Shown here: positions 1-6,395 of the stretch, piece after piece | Numbering within the stretch: the stretch's first letter is position 1 | Layout: each line of letters opens with the position of its first letter | NCBI GenBank assembly: GCA_900554495.1 | Contig: USHR01000010.1 | Coordinates: 1 to 20,135, forward strand | Length of the DNA: 20,135 bases | Direction: 5' to 3' | From: an uncultured Collinsella sp. | GTDB lineage: Bacteria > Actinomycetota > Coriobacteriia > Coriobacteriales > Coriobacteriaceae | Position numbers and translations under genes: made by a program | Notes under the pieces: generated by a model | What the model was told of the DNA's origin: nothing | Databases searched by the model: none | What the model saw: only the letters and a program-made list of their open reading frames with translations

Positions 1-201
1 GGCGTCAAGATCGACTTTGAGGGCTTTAAGTACATCGGCGTGTGGTCTGCCGCCAACGACGCTCCGTTTGTGGCGCTCGAGCCCTGGACCGGTCATACCA
101 CCATGGACACCGAGGACGACGTCTTTGAGCACAAGGTCAACACCATTGCGCTGGCGCCGGGCGAGACGGACGTCCGCAGTTTTAACGTCACCTTGCTTTA
201 G
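1..201 (+). CDS. Aldose 1-epimerase family protein, C-terminal fragment
   Basis: Reading frame 1 is open from the window edge to TAG at 199-201, giving the last 66 residues of a protein whose start lies outside the window. The fragment contains YIGVWS, then FVALEPWTG, then a late LAPGETDVRSFNVTL. This order (a GVWS-type strand, an EPW segment that supplies an active-site-region Glu in the galactose mutarotase fold, and a closing PGE-beta strand) is typical of the LacX/YeaD-like aldose 1-epimerase group, which interconverts sugar anomers in the cytoplasm. Sugar specificity cannot be read from this piece. The gene is followed at once by a hairpin repeat and further downstream by a terminator-like hairpin, so it probably ends its own transcription unit. 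Family assignment is fairly good; exact function is unknown. Confidence 0.65.
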   Translation, partial: GVKIDFEGFKYIGVWSAANDAPFVALEPWTGHTTMDTEDDVFEHKVNTIALAPGETDVRSFNVTLL

Positions 202-202
202 A

Positions 203-292
203 GGTTCCGCCGTTCTGACGAACGGCGGACCGGTCGACGCTGCGCCCTTAGGTTCCGCCGTTCTGACGAACGGCGGGCCGGTCGACGCTGCG
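203..292 (+). repeat. Two tandem hairpin repeats with a TCGACGCTGC tail
   Basis: Two 42-base copies (203-244 and 251-292) differ at a single position (229 A versus 277 G) and have a 48-base period. Each holds a perfect 9-bp stem, CCGCCGTTC-TGAC-GAACGGCGG (207-228 and 255-276), followed by CCGGTCGACGCTGCG or its one-base variant. The same tail, TCGACGCTGC, follows a different hairpin just after prfA (6190-6230). The hairpins lie right after a stop codon, so they may protect or terminate the mRNA, but there is no T-run, so a simple intrinsic terminator is unlikely. Confidence 0.8.
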
Positions 293-320
293 CGCCACCC
301 AGAGCGACAATTTGTCATTC

Positions 321-362
321 AAAAGGCACGGCATGACCAGAAGGTCTATGCCTTGCCTTTTT
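321..362. terminator. Terminator-like hairpin, possibly bidirectional
   Basis: The left arm AAAAGGCACGGCATGACC (321-338) and right arm GGTCTATGCCTTGCCTTTTT (343-362) pair over about 17 bp with one mismatch and one bulged base around the loop AGAA. The stem begins with four A and ends with five T, so it could stop transcription from either side. It probably ends the epimerase transcript. Confidence 0.6.
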
Positions 363-367
363 CATGC

Positions 368-397
368 CAACTTGTTCGCTCTGGGCGGCGCTCGCTG
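368..397 (+). repeat. 30-base dispersed repeat, copy 1
   Basis: This 30-base segment begins CAACTTGTTCG and ends GGCGGCGCTCGCTG. It matches 6396-6425 with one difference (position 380 T versus 6408 C). Both copies sit in non-coding DNA near a CATTGGG(G/A)ACG motif, so they look like parts of the same mobile or mosaic intergenic element. Confidence 0.7.
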
Positions 398-417
398 GCA
401 TTGCCAAAACATCGACG

Positions 418-446
418 TTCCCAATGACTACCGTGTGTCTATTAAT
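418..446 (+). promoter_or_regulatory. Weak promoter candidate for the ABC importer
   Basis: TTCCCA (418-423) and ATTAAT (441-446) are 17 bases apart in the most AT-rich part of the spacer, about 80 bases upstream of the lipoprotein gene. The -35 element is a poor consensus match and overlaps a repeat fragment, so this is only a candidate. Confidence 0.25.
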
Positions 447-527
447 TTTTCGAGCTTGTGCTGCGCTGCTGGTCGCTGGCGTATATCCTGTCTTGTTGTC
501 AGCAAAACGAAATAGGGAAGGCACCAG

Positions 528-1454
528 ATGCAATCTCGACAACAGCACGGCACGCATGTCCAGCCGGTATGCAGCCGTCGCATCTTTTTGGGTAGTGCTC
601 TCGCTGCGAGCGCTTCCGTCGTCGCCGGCGCACTTGCCGGTTGCCAGCGCCCCTCCACGCTGGAAGTAGTTCGGCCCACGACGGGCGGCGGTCGCGACGA
701 CCTGTCCGATTCCGTGATCGGCAAGGACAAGATCCGTATCGGCATGGAGGCGGCCTACGCCCCGTACAACTGGCAGGTCTCCGAAGCCAGCGAGTACACC
801 ATCCCCATCGACAACGTGCAGGGCGCCTATGCCGATGGTTACGACGTGCAGATCGCCAAGATCGTCTGCAAGGCCCTCGGCGGCGAGCCCGTTGCCGTCA
901 AACAGAGCTTCTCGGGCCTTATCGACTCGCTCAACAACGGCCAGATCGACCTCATCATCGCCGGTATGAGCGCCACGCCCGAGCGCGAGGAGTCTGTCGG
1001 CTTTTCCGACCCGTACTTTATCGGTTACTTTGGCCTGTTCGTAAAAGAGGGCTCGCCCTACCAAAACGCGACCAAGCTCAGCGACTTTAGCGGCGCTACG
1101 GTCCTCGGCCAAAAGGACACCATGCTCGATACTGTCATCGACGAGATTCCGGGCGTTGTGCACAAAAACCCGGTCGACTCCGTCCCCACGGTGTTCTCGA
1201 ACCTGCTGCAGGGCACGTGCGACGCCGTGACCTACAACACCGAGAACGAGAAGGGCTATATGGCCCAAAACCCGGGCATCGTCCCCATTCATTTTGCCGA
1301 GGGCGAGGGCTTTAAGCAGGAGGTCGCGGCAAACGTCGGCTGCCGCAAGGGCTCGGACAAGCTCCTTAAGCTCATCGACAAGACACTCAAGGGCATTAGC
1401 CAAGAGGAGCGCGACCAAATGTGGGACGCGTGCCTCGACCGTCAGCCGGCATAG
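528..1454 (+). CDS. Amino acid ABC transporter substrate-binding lipoprotein
   Basis: A 308-residue extracytoplasmic binding protein of the SBP_bac_3 family, which captures polar amino acids or similar solutes and delivers them to the permease. The N-terminus has a twin-arginine motif, SRRIFLG (16-22), a hydrophobic stretch, and a lipobox LAGC with Cys39 as the probable lipidated residue, so export may use the Tat route. Family hallmarks are IGMEAAYAPYNW near residue 66, GYDVQIAKIV, LIDSLNNGQIDLIIAGMSATPERE (the ligand-cradling region) and a C-terminal LLQGTCDAVTYN. ATG 528 follows AGGGAAGG with good spacing. The gene is 9 bases upstream of the permease, and the ATPase follows, forming one operon. 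The specific substrate cannot be told from sequence. Confidence 0.9.
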   Translation: MQSRQQHGTHVQPVCSRRIFLGSALAASASVVAGALAGCQRPSTLEVVRPTTGGGRDDLSDSVIGKDKIRIGMEAAYAPYNWQVSEASEYTIPIDNVQGAYADGYDVQIAKIVCKALGGEPVAVKQSFSGLIDSLNNGQIDLIIAGMSATPEREESVGFSDPYFIGYFGLFVKEGSPYQNATKLSDFSGATVLGQKDTMLDTVIDEIPGVVHKNPVDSVPTVFSNLLQGTCDAVTYNTENEKGYMAQNPGIVPIHFAEGEGFKQEVAANVGCRKGSDKLLKLIDKTLKGISQEERDQMWDACLDRQPA

Positions 1455-1463
1455 GGAGGCAGC

Positions 1464-2612
1464 ATGAAAACCATCAATCGTCTGGCCTCCTTTATCAAGG
1501 CCGACCACCGTTATGTGTACCTGGGCACGAGCGTTATCGCGGCGCTCGGCCTGGCGTTTAGCCAGCGCAACCCCACACCGCTGAGCTTCTTGGCTCCCAC
1601 GGGCGTGTTTCAGGATTGCCTTTGGGCAATCCTGTGGGCGTGGCTCGTCGTGTCGGCGGCGGCGCTGGTCACCAAGCTCATGCACTGGAACGACTATCGC
1701 GAGGCGTCGCCGTTCGCATCCGAGCGTTTCCGTCGTGGCGCACGCTTAGGCAGCTACGTCGTGGTCGCCATCGCGGCAGTTTTCTTTATCGACCGCTGCG
1801 TCATGTCGTTTATCGATCTGGTGCAGGTGAGCATTGTCTCGGATTCCAACCCCAGCGACTTTTTGTCGAGCCTGGTCTACATGACCTACAAGAGCGGCGA
1901 CTTCTTCATTCGCGGTATCGAGATCACCATCGCGCTTGCCACCTTCGGCACCGTCATCGCATTCTTCCTGGCGCTGCTCTTTGTGTTCCTGCGTATTCAG
2001 ACCTTCGACCGCGTGGACAACGACCTGGTGCGCTTCTTTAAGAGTATCGGCCGCGGCTTTGCGACCATCTACTCCACCATCGTGCGCGGCACGCCCATGA
2101 TGGTCCAGGGTCTGCTCATCTATTACGCGGGCTTCACCGTTTTGCGCGGCATGGGCTTCGAGACCGCTCAGGCCAACCAGATTTGGAGTACCTTCACCGC
2201 CGGCCTCGTTACCATCTCGCTCAACTCCACCGCCTACATGATGGAGGTCCTGCGCGGCGGCATCGAGTCCATCGATCCCGGCCAGGCCGAGGCAGCACGC
2301 TCGCTGGGCCTGTCGCAGTGGCAAGCCATGCGCAAAGTCGTGTTCCCCCAGGGCATTAAAAACGCGATTCCGGCGCTCACCAACGAGCTCATCATCAACA
2401 TCAAGGATTCGTCGGTGCTCTCGGTCATCGGCGTGTTCGACCTTATGTACGCCACCACCACCGTCGCCGGCGTGTACTACCGCCAGATGGAGGTCTACTG
2501 CGTGGCGCTCGTGGTCTACCTGATCCTGACGCTCGTGGCGAGCCGCCTGCTCGAGGCCTTTGGCAAAAAGCTCGGCGCCGAGGCTCCGGTCACGCTGCCC
2601 AGCTCCAACTAG
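1464..2612 (+). CDS. Amino acid ABC transporter permease (HisM/GlnP type)
   Basis: A 382-residue membrane protein forming the channel of a polar amino acid importer. The C-terminal half is the classic permease domain: GIEITIALATFGTVIAFFLALLF as the first core helix, RGTPMMVQGLLIYY, and the EAA loop EAARSLGLSQWQAMRKVVFP starting at residue 276, which docks on the ATPase. TNELIINIKDSSVLSVIGV follows, as in HisM/GlnP relatives. The N-terminal 140 residues carry extra hydrophobic segments (about 20-32, 50-68 and 96-118), so the protein is longer than the usual 220-250 residues. The start ATG at 1464 has GGAGG overlapping the stop codon of the previous gene, suggesting translational coupling. It probably works as a homodimer since only one permease gene is present; this is inferred. 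Confidence 0.92.
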   Translation: MKTINRLASFIKADHRYVYLGTSVIAALGLAFSQRNPTPLSFLAPTGVFQDCLWAILWAWLVVSAAALVTKLMHWNDYREASPFASERFRRGARLGSYVVVAIAAVFFIDRCVMSFIDLVQVSIVSDSNPSDFLSSLVYMTYKSGDFFIRGIEITIALATFGTVIAFFLALLFVFLRIQTFDRVDNDLVRFFKSIGRGFATIYSTIVRGTPMMVQGLLIYYAGFTVLRGMGFETAQANQIWSTFTAGLVTISLNSTAYMMEVLRGGIESIDPGQAEAARSLGLSQWQAMRKVVFPQGIKNAIPALTNELIINIKDSSVLSVIGVFDLMYATTTVAGVYYRQMEVYCVALVVYLILTLVASRLLEAFGKKLGAEAPVTLPSSN

Positions 2613-2634
2613 GCTCAAGACGAGGAGAATCATC

Positions 2635-3420
2635 ATGGCAGATACCGCCACTACCGGCACCGCGGCCGCCGCACAGACCAATGAGCCGCTCATCCGCGTC
2701 GAGGGCCTGCGCAAGAGCTTCGGCTCGCTCGAGGTGCTCAAGGGCATCGACCTGTCCGTTAACCCCGGCGAGGTCGTCACCATTATCGGCGCCTCGGGTT
2801 CGGGTAAGTCGACCTTCCTGCGCTGCCTCAACCTGCTCGAGACCCCGGACGCGGGCCACATCTGGTTCCACGGCCAGGACCTCACGGCCGAGCGCTGCAA
2901 CATCAACAAGCTGCGCGAGGACATCGGCATGGTGTTCCAAGGCTTTAACCTGTTCAACAACATGGATGTGCTCGACAACTGCACGCTCGCGCCCGTCACG
3001 CTCAAAAAGATGAGCAAGGCCGAGGCCGAGAAGGTCGCGATGGAGCATCTGGCGAGCGTGGGGCTCGAGAAGTTCGCGCACGCCGCCGTGGGTCGCCTGT
3101 CCGGTGGTCAAAAACAGCGCGTGGCCATCGCTCGTGCCCTATGCATGAATCCGCAGATCATGCTGTTCGACGAGCCGACCTCCGCACTCGACCCCGAGAT
3201 CGTGGGCGAGGTGCTCGACGTTATGCGCAAGCTCGCCGCCGACGGCATGACCATGGTCGTCGTTACCCACGAGATGGCCTTCGCGCGTACCGTGTCCGAC
3301 CGCGTGGTCTTTATGGACCAGGGCGTGGTGCTCGAGGACGCCGCGCCGGCTGAGCTCTTTGGCAATCCTAAGCACCAGCGCACCCGCGAGTTCCTCTCGC
3401 GTTATCTCAACGACAAATAA
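2635..3420 (+). CDS. Amino acid ABC transporter ATP-binding protein (GlnQ type)
   Basis: A 261-residue ATPase that powers the importer encoded just upstream. Visible motifs are Walker A GASGSGKST (52-60), Q-loop Gln102 in VFQGFNLF, signature LSGGQ (155-159), Walker B MLFDEP with catalytic Glu180, D-loop SALD (183-186) and switch His212. The FQGFNLF and LNLLE patterns match the polar amino acid (GlnQ/HisP) subfamily. I chose ATG 2635 because GAGGAG lies 7 bases ahead and the protein then begins shortly before the first beta strand; an in-frame ATG at 2560 would overlap the permease by 53 bases and lacks a ribosome site. A strong intrinsic terminator follows, so it is the last gene of the importer operon. 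Confidence 0.93.
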   Translation: MADTATTGTAAAAQTNEPLIRVEGLRKSFGSLEVLKGIDLSVNPGEVVTIIGASGSGKSTFLRCLNLLETPDAGHIWFHGQDLTAERCNINKLREDIGMVFQGFNLFNNMDVLDNCTLAPVTLKKMSKAEAEKVAMEHLASVGLEKFAHAAVGRLSGGQKQRVAIARALCMNPQIMLFDEPTSALDPEIVGEVLDVMRKLAADGMTMVVVTHEMAFARTVSDRVVFMDQGVVLEDAAPAELFGNPKHQRTREFLSRYLNDK

Positions 3421-3428
3421 TGCAAGCG

Positions 3429-3467
3429 AACGTGGCAAAGGGACCGCCTCTTTGCCACGTTGTTTTT
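3429..3467 (+). terminator. Intrinsic terminator of the ABC importer operon
   Basis: A perfect 12-bp stem, AACGTGGCAAAG (3429-3440) and CTTTGCCACGTT (3450-3461), closes a 9-base loop and is followed by GTTTTT. It starts 9 bases after the ATPase stop codon. The T-run ends directly at the GGAGG of the next gene, leaving no room for a separate promoter between them. Confidence 0.88.
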
Positions 3468-3477
3468 GGAGGAAGGC

Positions 3478-4893
3478 ATGGCCGAGGTTTGGCGCTTCTT
3501 TGCGCACGAGGATGATTTTGCCGATATCGACGAGGTCGGCGCGTGCGAGCGCCTGGGCCGCGTGCTGTCGTTTCCGACGATTTCGAGCATGGATGCCCAG
3601 ACGGTGGACTGGCAGGCGTTTGCCGACCTGCGCGCCTATATGCAGCAGGCCTGGCCGCGCGTGTTTGCGGCGGGCGAGGTCGAGCTCATCGACCATTCGC
3701 TGCTCGTGACGCTTGCCGGCATCGACCCCGCCCTCAAGCCGGTCATGCTCATGGGCCACATGGACGTGGTTCCCGTGGTGCCGGGCACCGAGACAGACTG
3801 GACGCACAATCCCTTTAGCGGGCACGTGGACGACACCTATATTTGGGGTCGCGGCGCCATCGATATGAAAGACCAGGTCGCAGGCATTCTCGAGGCGGTT
3901 GAGTATGCGCTGGCGCACGGTTGGCAGCACGAGCGCGCGCTGCTCCTGGCCTTTGGCCAGGACGAGGAGACTACGCAGTACGGCGCAGGCGCCATCGGCC
4001 GCGCGCTCGAGGAGCGCGGCATTGAGCTTGAGTACCTGATCGACGAGGGTGACTATCGTATCGTTGAGGCTGCCGAGTATGGCGCGGGCGAGGGCTGGCT
4101 TATGCATGCCGACCTCGCGGAGAAGGGCTATGCCGATATCGTGCTCAAGACGAAGAGTGAGGGCGGGCATTCGTCCAACCCCTACGGTGGCACATCGCTC
4201 GAGGTGCTCAGCCGTGCCATCACCGCAATCTGCGATATCGAGTGGCCGACGCGCGTGACCGACTTGCTTGCCGCTCAACTCATCGAGTTGAGGCTCTACA
4301 CGGCCGATGAAATTGCCGCCAACGGGGGCGCCATTGTCCGCGATTGCCTCGCCAGCAAGAAGCTCTATCCGCTGGTGACGACCACCTGCGCACCCACGCA
4401 GATCGAGGGTGGCAGCACCGGCGCCAACGTAATGCCGCAGGATATGTGGGCCAACATTAACTTCCGCATGCTCGAGGGTACGAGCGTGGCCGACGTTGTG
4501 GCGTGCTGCCGTGAGGCGGTTGCCGGGGCGGACCTTGCCGGTCGTGTCGAAGTGGAGCTGGGCCCCGGCAGCTCCGAGCCTTCGCCGTCTCCGCGTGTCG
4601 GTGGACCGGGGCTCGAGGCCGTTCGCGCCATCGCCGCCCGCTATTTCCGTGATCCATTGGGGACAGAGGAAAACGGATCATCTGAGCCGTTGGCGATTGT
4701 CCCTTCGACCGTGATCGGTGCGACCGACGCTGCCAACTACCAGCACATTTGCCCTGAGTGCATTCGCTTCTCGGCTTTTGTGGTTGATGACGACGAGTGC
4801 GATCGCGGTGTCCACGGCACCAACGAGCGCATCACCCGCCGTGCCTACCTCCAGGGTGTCCGCTTCCACATCGCCCTGCTCCATACGCTTTAG
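3478..4893 (+). CDS. M20 family metallopeptidase (PM20D1/CPS1-like)
   Basis: A 471-residue cytoplasmic-type zinc hydrolase with the M20 order of metal and catalytic residues: GHMDVVP (His94, Asp96), GAIDMK (Asp129, bridging), QDEET (Glu163 general base and Glu164), DEG (Asp189/Glu190) and VHGTNE (His446). GGHSSNPYGGTS marks the dimerisation/lid region. WGRGAIDMKDQVAGILEAVE and FGQDEE resemble the carboxypeptidase S/PM20D1 branch, which cleaves or forms N-acyl amino acids and dipeptides; the true substrate is unknown. ATG 3478 has GGAGG 5 bases upstream; an in-frame TTG at 3460 falls in the terminator and is rejected. Near the C-terminus, 11 residues (PLGTEENGSSE) appear inserted by a palindromic repeat (see finding). 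No signal peptide is seen. Confidence 0.88.
   Translation: MAEVWRFFAHEDDFADIDEVGACERLGRVLSFPTISSMDAQTVDWQAFADLRAYMQQAWPRVFAAGEVELIDHSLLVTLAGIDPALKPVMLMGHMDVVPVVPGTETDWTHNPFSGHVDDTYIWGRGAIDMKDQVAGILEAVEYALAHGWQHERALLLAFGQDEETTQYGAGAIGRALEERGIELEYLIDEGDYRIVEAAEYGAGEGWLMHADLAEKGYADIVLKTKSEGGHSSNPYGGTSLEVLSRAITAICDIEWPTRVTDLLAAQLIELRLYTADEIAANGGAIVRDCLASKKLYPLVTTTCAPTQIEGGSTGANVMPQDMWANINFRMLEGTSVADVVACCREAVAGADLAGRVEVELGPGSSEPSPSPRVGGPGLEAVRAIAARYFRDPLGTEENGSSEPLAIVPSTVIGATDAANYQHICPECIRFSAFVVDDDECDRGVHGTNERITRRAYLQGVRFHIALLHTL
4650..4692. repeat. Palindromic repeat inserted in frame in the M20 gene
   Basis: TGATCCATT (4650-4658) and AACGGATCA (4672-4680) form an inverted repeat with one mismatch. 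The element contains CATTGGGGAC (4655-4664), which also occurs in the 6369-6378 and 6497-6506 repeats. CCATTG (4654-4659) and CCGTTG (4687-4692) flank exactly 33 bases; removing one unit would keep the reading frame and leave FRD-PLAIVPSTVIGATD, a normal-looking M20 stretch. Confidence 0.6.
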
Positions 4894-4927
4894 AATCCGA
4901 CAAAGGGACTGTCCCTTTGTCGGATTC
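4893..4927. repeat. Perfect 35-base palindrome at the M20 stop codon
   Basis: Seventeen bases, GAATCCGACAAAGGGAC (4893-4909), are followed by one T and then their exact reverse complement (4911-4927). The first base is the last base of the stop codon. No T-run follows on either strand. As RNA it would fold into a very stable hairpin, although the tight centre would open to a small loop. The AAAGGGAC half resembles REP-type palindromes. It may end the transcript or block 3' exonucleases. Confidence 0.8.
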
Positions 4928-5121
4928 CGTGCGGGTTATATGCAGGTTTGCCTGCGCACGCTATCATATATGGGTTAGACCGCAATTATGTACCCCATAC
5001 GCGAAGGGATGCGCATGTATCTGAAGATCGACATGTTCTAGCTGGGCTTACCCCCGCAGCGGCGCCCCGCGTCCCATCAATTCTGCCGATTTTCACCTTC
5101 ACGCATATAAAGGAGTCCGTC

Positions 5122-6189
5122 ATGCGCGACAAGCTCGAAAAGATCATCAAGGCCTACGAGGAGCTCGAGAAGAAGCTCTCCGACCCGGCCGTCGCCTCCG
5201 ATATCAAGGAGTTCACGCGTCTCAACAAGGAGTACGCGCACCAGTCCGACCTCATCGCCGCCTCGCGCGAGTACATCGGTGCGCTCGATGACATCGAGGC
5301 TGCCAAGGAAATGCTGCACGATACCACCGATGCCGATGAGAAGGAGATGCTCCAGATGGACATCTCCGAAAACGAGGCCAAGCTCCCCCAGCTCGAGGAA
5401 GACATCAAGTACATGCTCATCCCGAGCGACCCCAACGACGACAAGAACACCATCGTCGAGATCCGCTCCGCCGCCGGTGGCGACGAGGCGGCCATCTTCG
5501 CCGGCGACCTGTACAAGATGTATCAGCGCTTTTGCGAGTCGCGCGGCTGGAAGACCACCGTGCTCGACTCCAGCCCCAGCGAGGCCGGTGGCTTTAAGTC
5601 CATTGAGTTCAAGGTCGAGGGCGACCGCGTCTACTCCGTTATGAAGTTCGAGTCCGGCGTGCACCGCGTCCAGCGCGTTCCCAAGACTGAGTCCCAGGGC
5701 CGCATTCAGACCTCCACGGCTACCGTCGCCGTACTTCCCGAGGCCGAGGAGATCGACGTCCAGATCAACCAGTCCGACCTGCGCATCGACACCTACTGCG
5801 CCTCCGGCCCTGGCGGTCAGTGCGTTAACACCACCTACTCCGCCGTGCGCATCACCCACCTGCCCACCAACACCGTGGTGCAGTCGCAGGAGCAGCGTTC
5901 CCAGATCCAGAACCGCGAGGTCTGCATGCAGATGCTGCGCGCCCGTCTGTACGAGATGGAACTCGAGAAGCAGCAGGCAGAGCTCGGTGCCGAGCGCCAA
6001 AGCCAGATCGGCCACGGCAACCGTTCCGAGAAGATCCGTACCTACAACCAGCCCCAGGACCGCGTGACCGATCACCGCATCGGTTTCAACTCCACCTATA
6101 ACGGCGTCCTTCTGGGCGATCAACTCGGCACCGTCATCGAGGCGCTCGCCGCCGCCGAGCGAGCCGAGAAGCTGGCACAGGCCGTTTAA
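5122..6189 (+). CDS. prfA: Peptide chain release factor 1
   Basis: A 355-residue class I release factor, the normal RF1 length, which recognises UAA/UAG in the ribosomal A site and triggers peptide release. The domain order is an N-terminal coiled coil (about 1-100), then AAGGDEAAIFAGDLYKMYQRF (114 onward), the decoding region RVPKTESQGRIQTSTATVAV with the RF1-type P-x-T tripeptide at 187-189, and the catalytic GGQ at 231-233. The residue methylated by PrmC is Gln233. Around GGQ the sequence is GPGGQCVNTTYSAVR; Cys after GGQ and Tyr239 in place of the usual Asp/Glu are uncommon. ATG 5122 is preceded by AAGGAG with ideal spacing; an upstream in-frame start at 4948 gives a non-conserved 58-residue tail and is rejected. 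prmC lies downstream but is separated by a long repeat region. Confidence 0.96.
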   Translation: MRDKLEKIIKAYEELEKKLSDPAVASDIKEFTRLNKEYAHQSDLIAASREYIGALDDIEAAKEMLHDTTDADEKEMLQMDISENEAKLPQLEEDIKYMLIPSDPNDDKNTIVEIRSAAGGDEAAIFAGDLYKMYQRFCESRGWKTTVLDSSPSEAGGFKSIEFKVEGDRVYSVMKFESGVHRVQRVPKTESQGRIQTSTATVAVLPEAEEIDVQINQSDLRIDTYCASGPGGQCVNTTYSAVRITHLPTNTVVQSQEQRSQIQNREVCMQMLRARLYEMELEKQQAELGAERQSQIGHGNRSEKIRTYNQPQDRVTDHRIGFNSTYNGVLLGDQLGTVIEALAAAERAEKLAQAV

Positions 6190-6230
6190 GTTACGGCGTT
6201 TTACCAAACGCCGTAACTGCTCGACGCTGC
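6190..6230 (+). repeat. Hairpin repeat with TCGACGCTGC tail after prfA
   Basis: A perfect 12-bp stem, GTTACGGCGTTT (6190-6201) and AAACGCCGTAAC (6206-6217) with loop TACC, starts on the base after the prfA stop codon. It is followed by TGCTCGACGCTGC (6218-6230). The tail matches the repeats at 203-292 although the stem sequence differs, which suggests a family with a variable stem and a conserved 3' flank. It may serve as a 3' end or terminator for prfA; there is no T-run. Confidence 0.75.
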
Positions 6231-6328
6231 AAACGCCCCTAAGCGGCAATCTGACGTTCAATCGTCGGTCGCGTACCAAAGTACGCTTCCCTCCTCTTTC
6301 ACGTCACCTTGCTCGCTTAGGGGCGTTT
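6231..6328. repeat. 98-base element bounded by a perfect 14-bp inverted repeat
   Basis: AAACGCCCCTAAGC (6231-6244) pairs exactly with GCTTAGGGGCGTTT (6315-6328). Inside is a second hairpin, GCGTAC-CAAA-GTACGC (6271-6286), and a short GACG/CGTC pair (6253-6266). The block begins right after the hairpin repeat of 6190-6230. It could be a structured RNA, a large terminator stem, or a miniature repeat element. No protein-coding frame is convincing. Confidence 0.65.
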
Positions 6329-6337
6329 TCGCTGACT

Positions 6338-6392
6338 TATGCTCAACCTGCGGCGTCTTAGAGGTAGCCATTGGGGACGTTCTTAAATGACT
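6338..6392 (+). repeat. 55-base direct repeat, copy A
   Basis: This copy begins TATGCTCAACCTGCGGCG and ends GGGGACGTTCTTAAATGACT. It matches 6466-6520 at 51 of 55 positions with a 128-base period. Its last part holds CATT...AATG as an inverted pair around GGGGACGTTCTTA and shares CATTGGGGAC with the insertion in the M20 gene. Confidence 0.8.
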
Positions 6393-6395
6393 AGT

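Larger units (their letters stand above)
202..527. other. Repeat-rich intergenic spacer
   Basis: This 326-base gap holds, in order: two tandem copies of a hairpin repeat (203-292), a terminator-like hairpin (321-362), a 30-base segment repeated at 6396-6425 (368-397), an inverted partial match to the CATTGGGGACG repeat (416-428, minus strand), and an AT-rich patch (440-450) that may be a promoter. Open frames crossing it have no ribosome binding site and no recognisable protein, so I see no gene here. Confidence 0.7.

Noticed and set aside
203..397. CRISPR-like array from the tandem repeats
   Set aside because: There are only two tandem copies with a 6-base gap and no spacer-sized unique segments, and no cas gene is present.
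315..1685. 456-residue reverse-strand open frame
   Set aside because: It spans the importer lipoprotein and the spacer, has a low-complexity His/Arg/Ala/Asp composition typical of antisense GC-rich frames, and shows no known motif.
2560..2634. Longer start for the ABC ATPase
   Set aside because: It overlaps the permease gene, adds a basic, non-conserved leader, and lacks a ribosome site, while ATG 2635 has GAGGAG.
4939..4972. Promoter for prfA near TATCAT/TATATG
   Set aside because: The AT-rich patch has -10-like words but no -35 at acceptable spacing, so I did not call it.
4948..5121. 58-residue N-terminal extension of RF1
   Set aside because: It would make RF1 unusually long with no family similarity; ATG 5122 has AAGGAG and gives the standard 355 residues.
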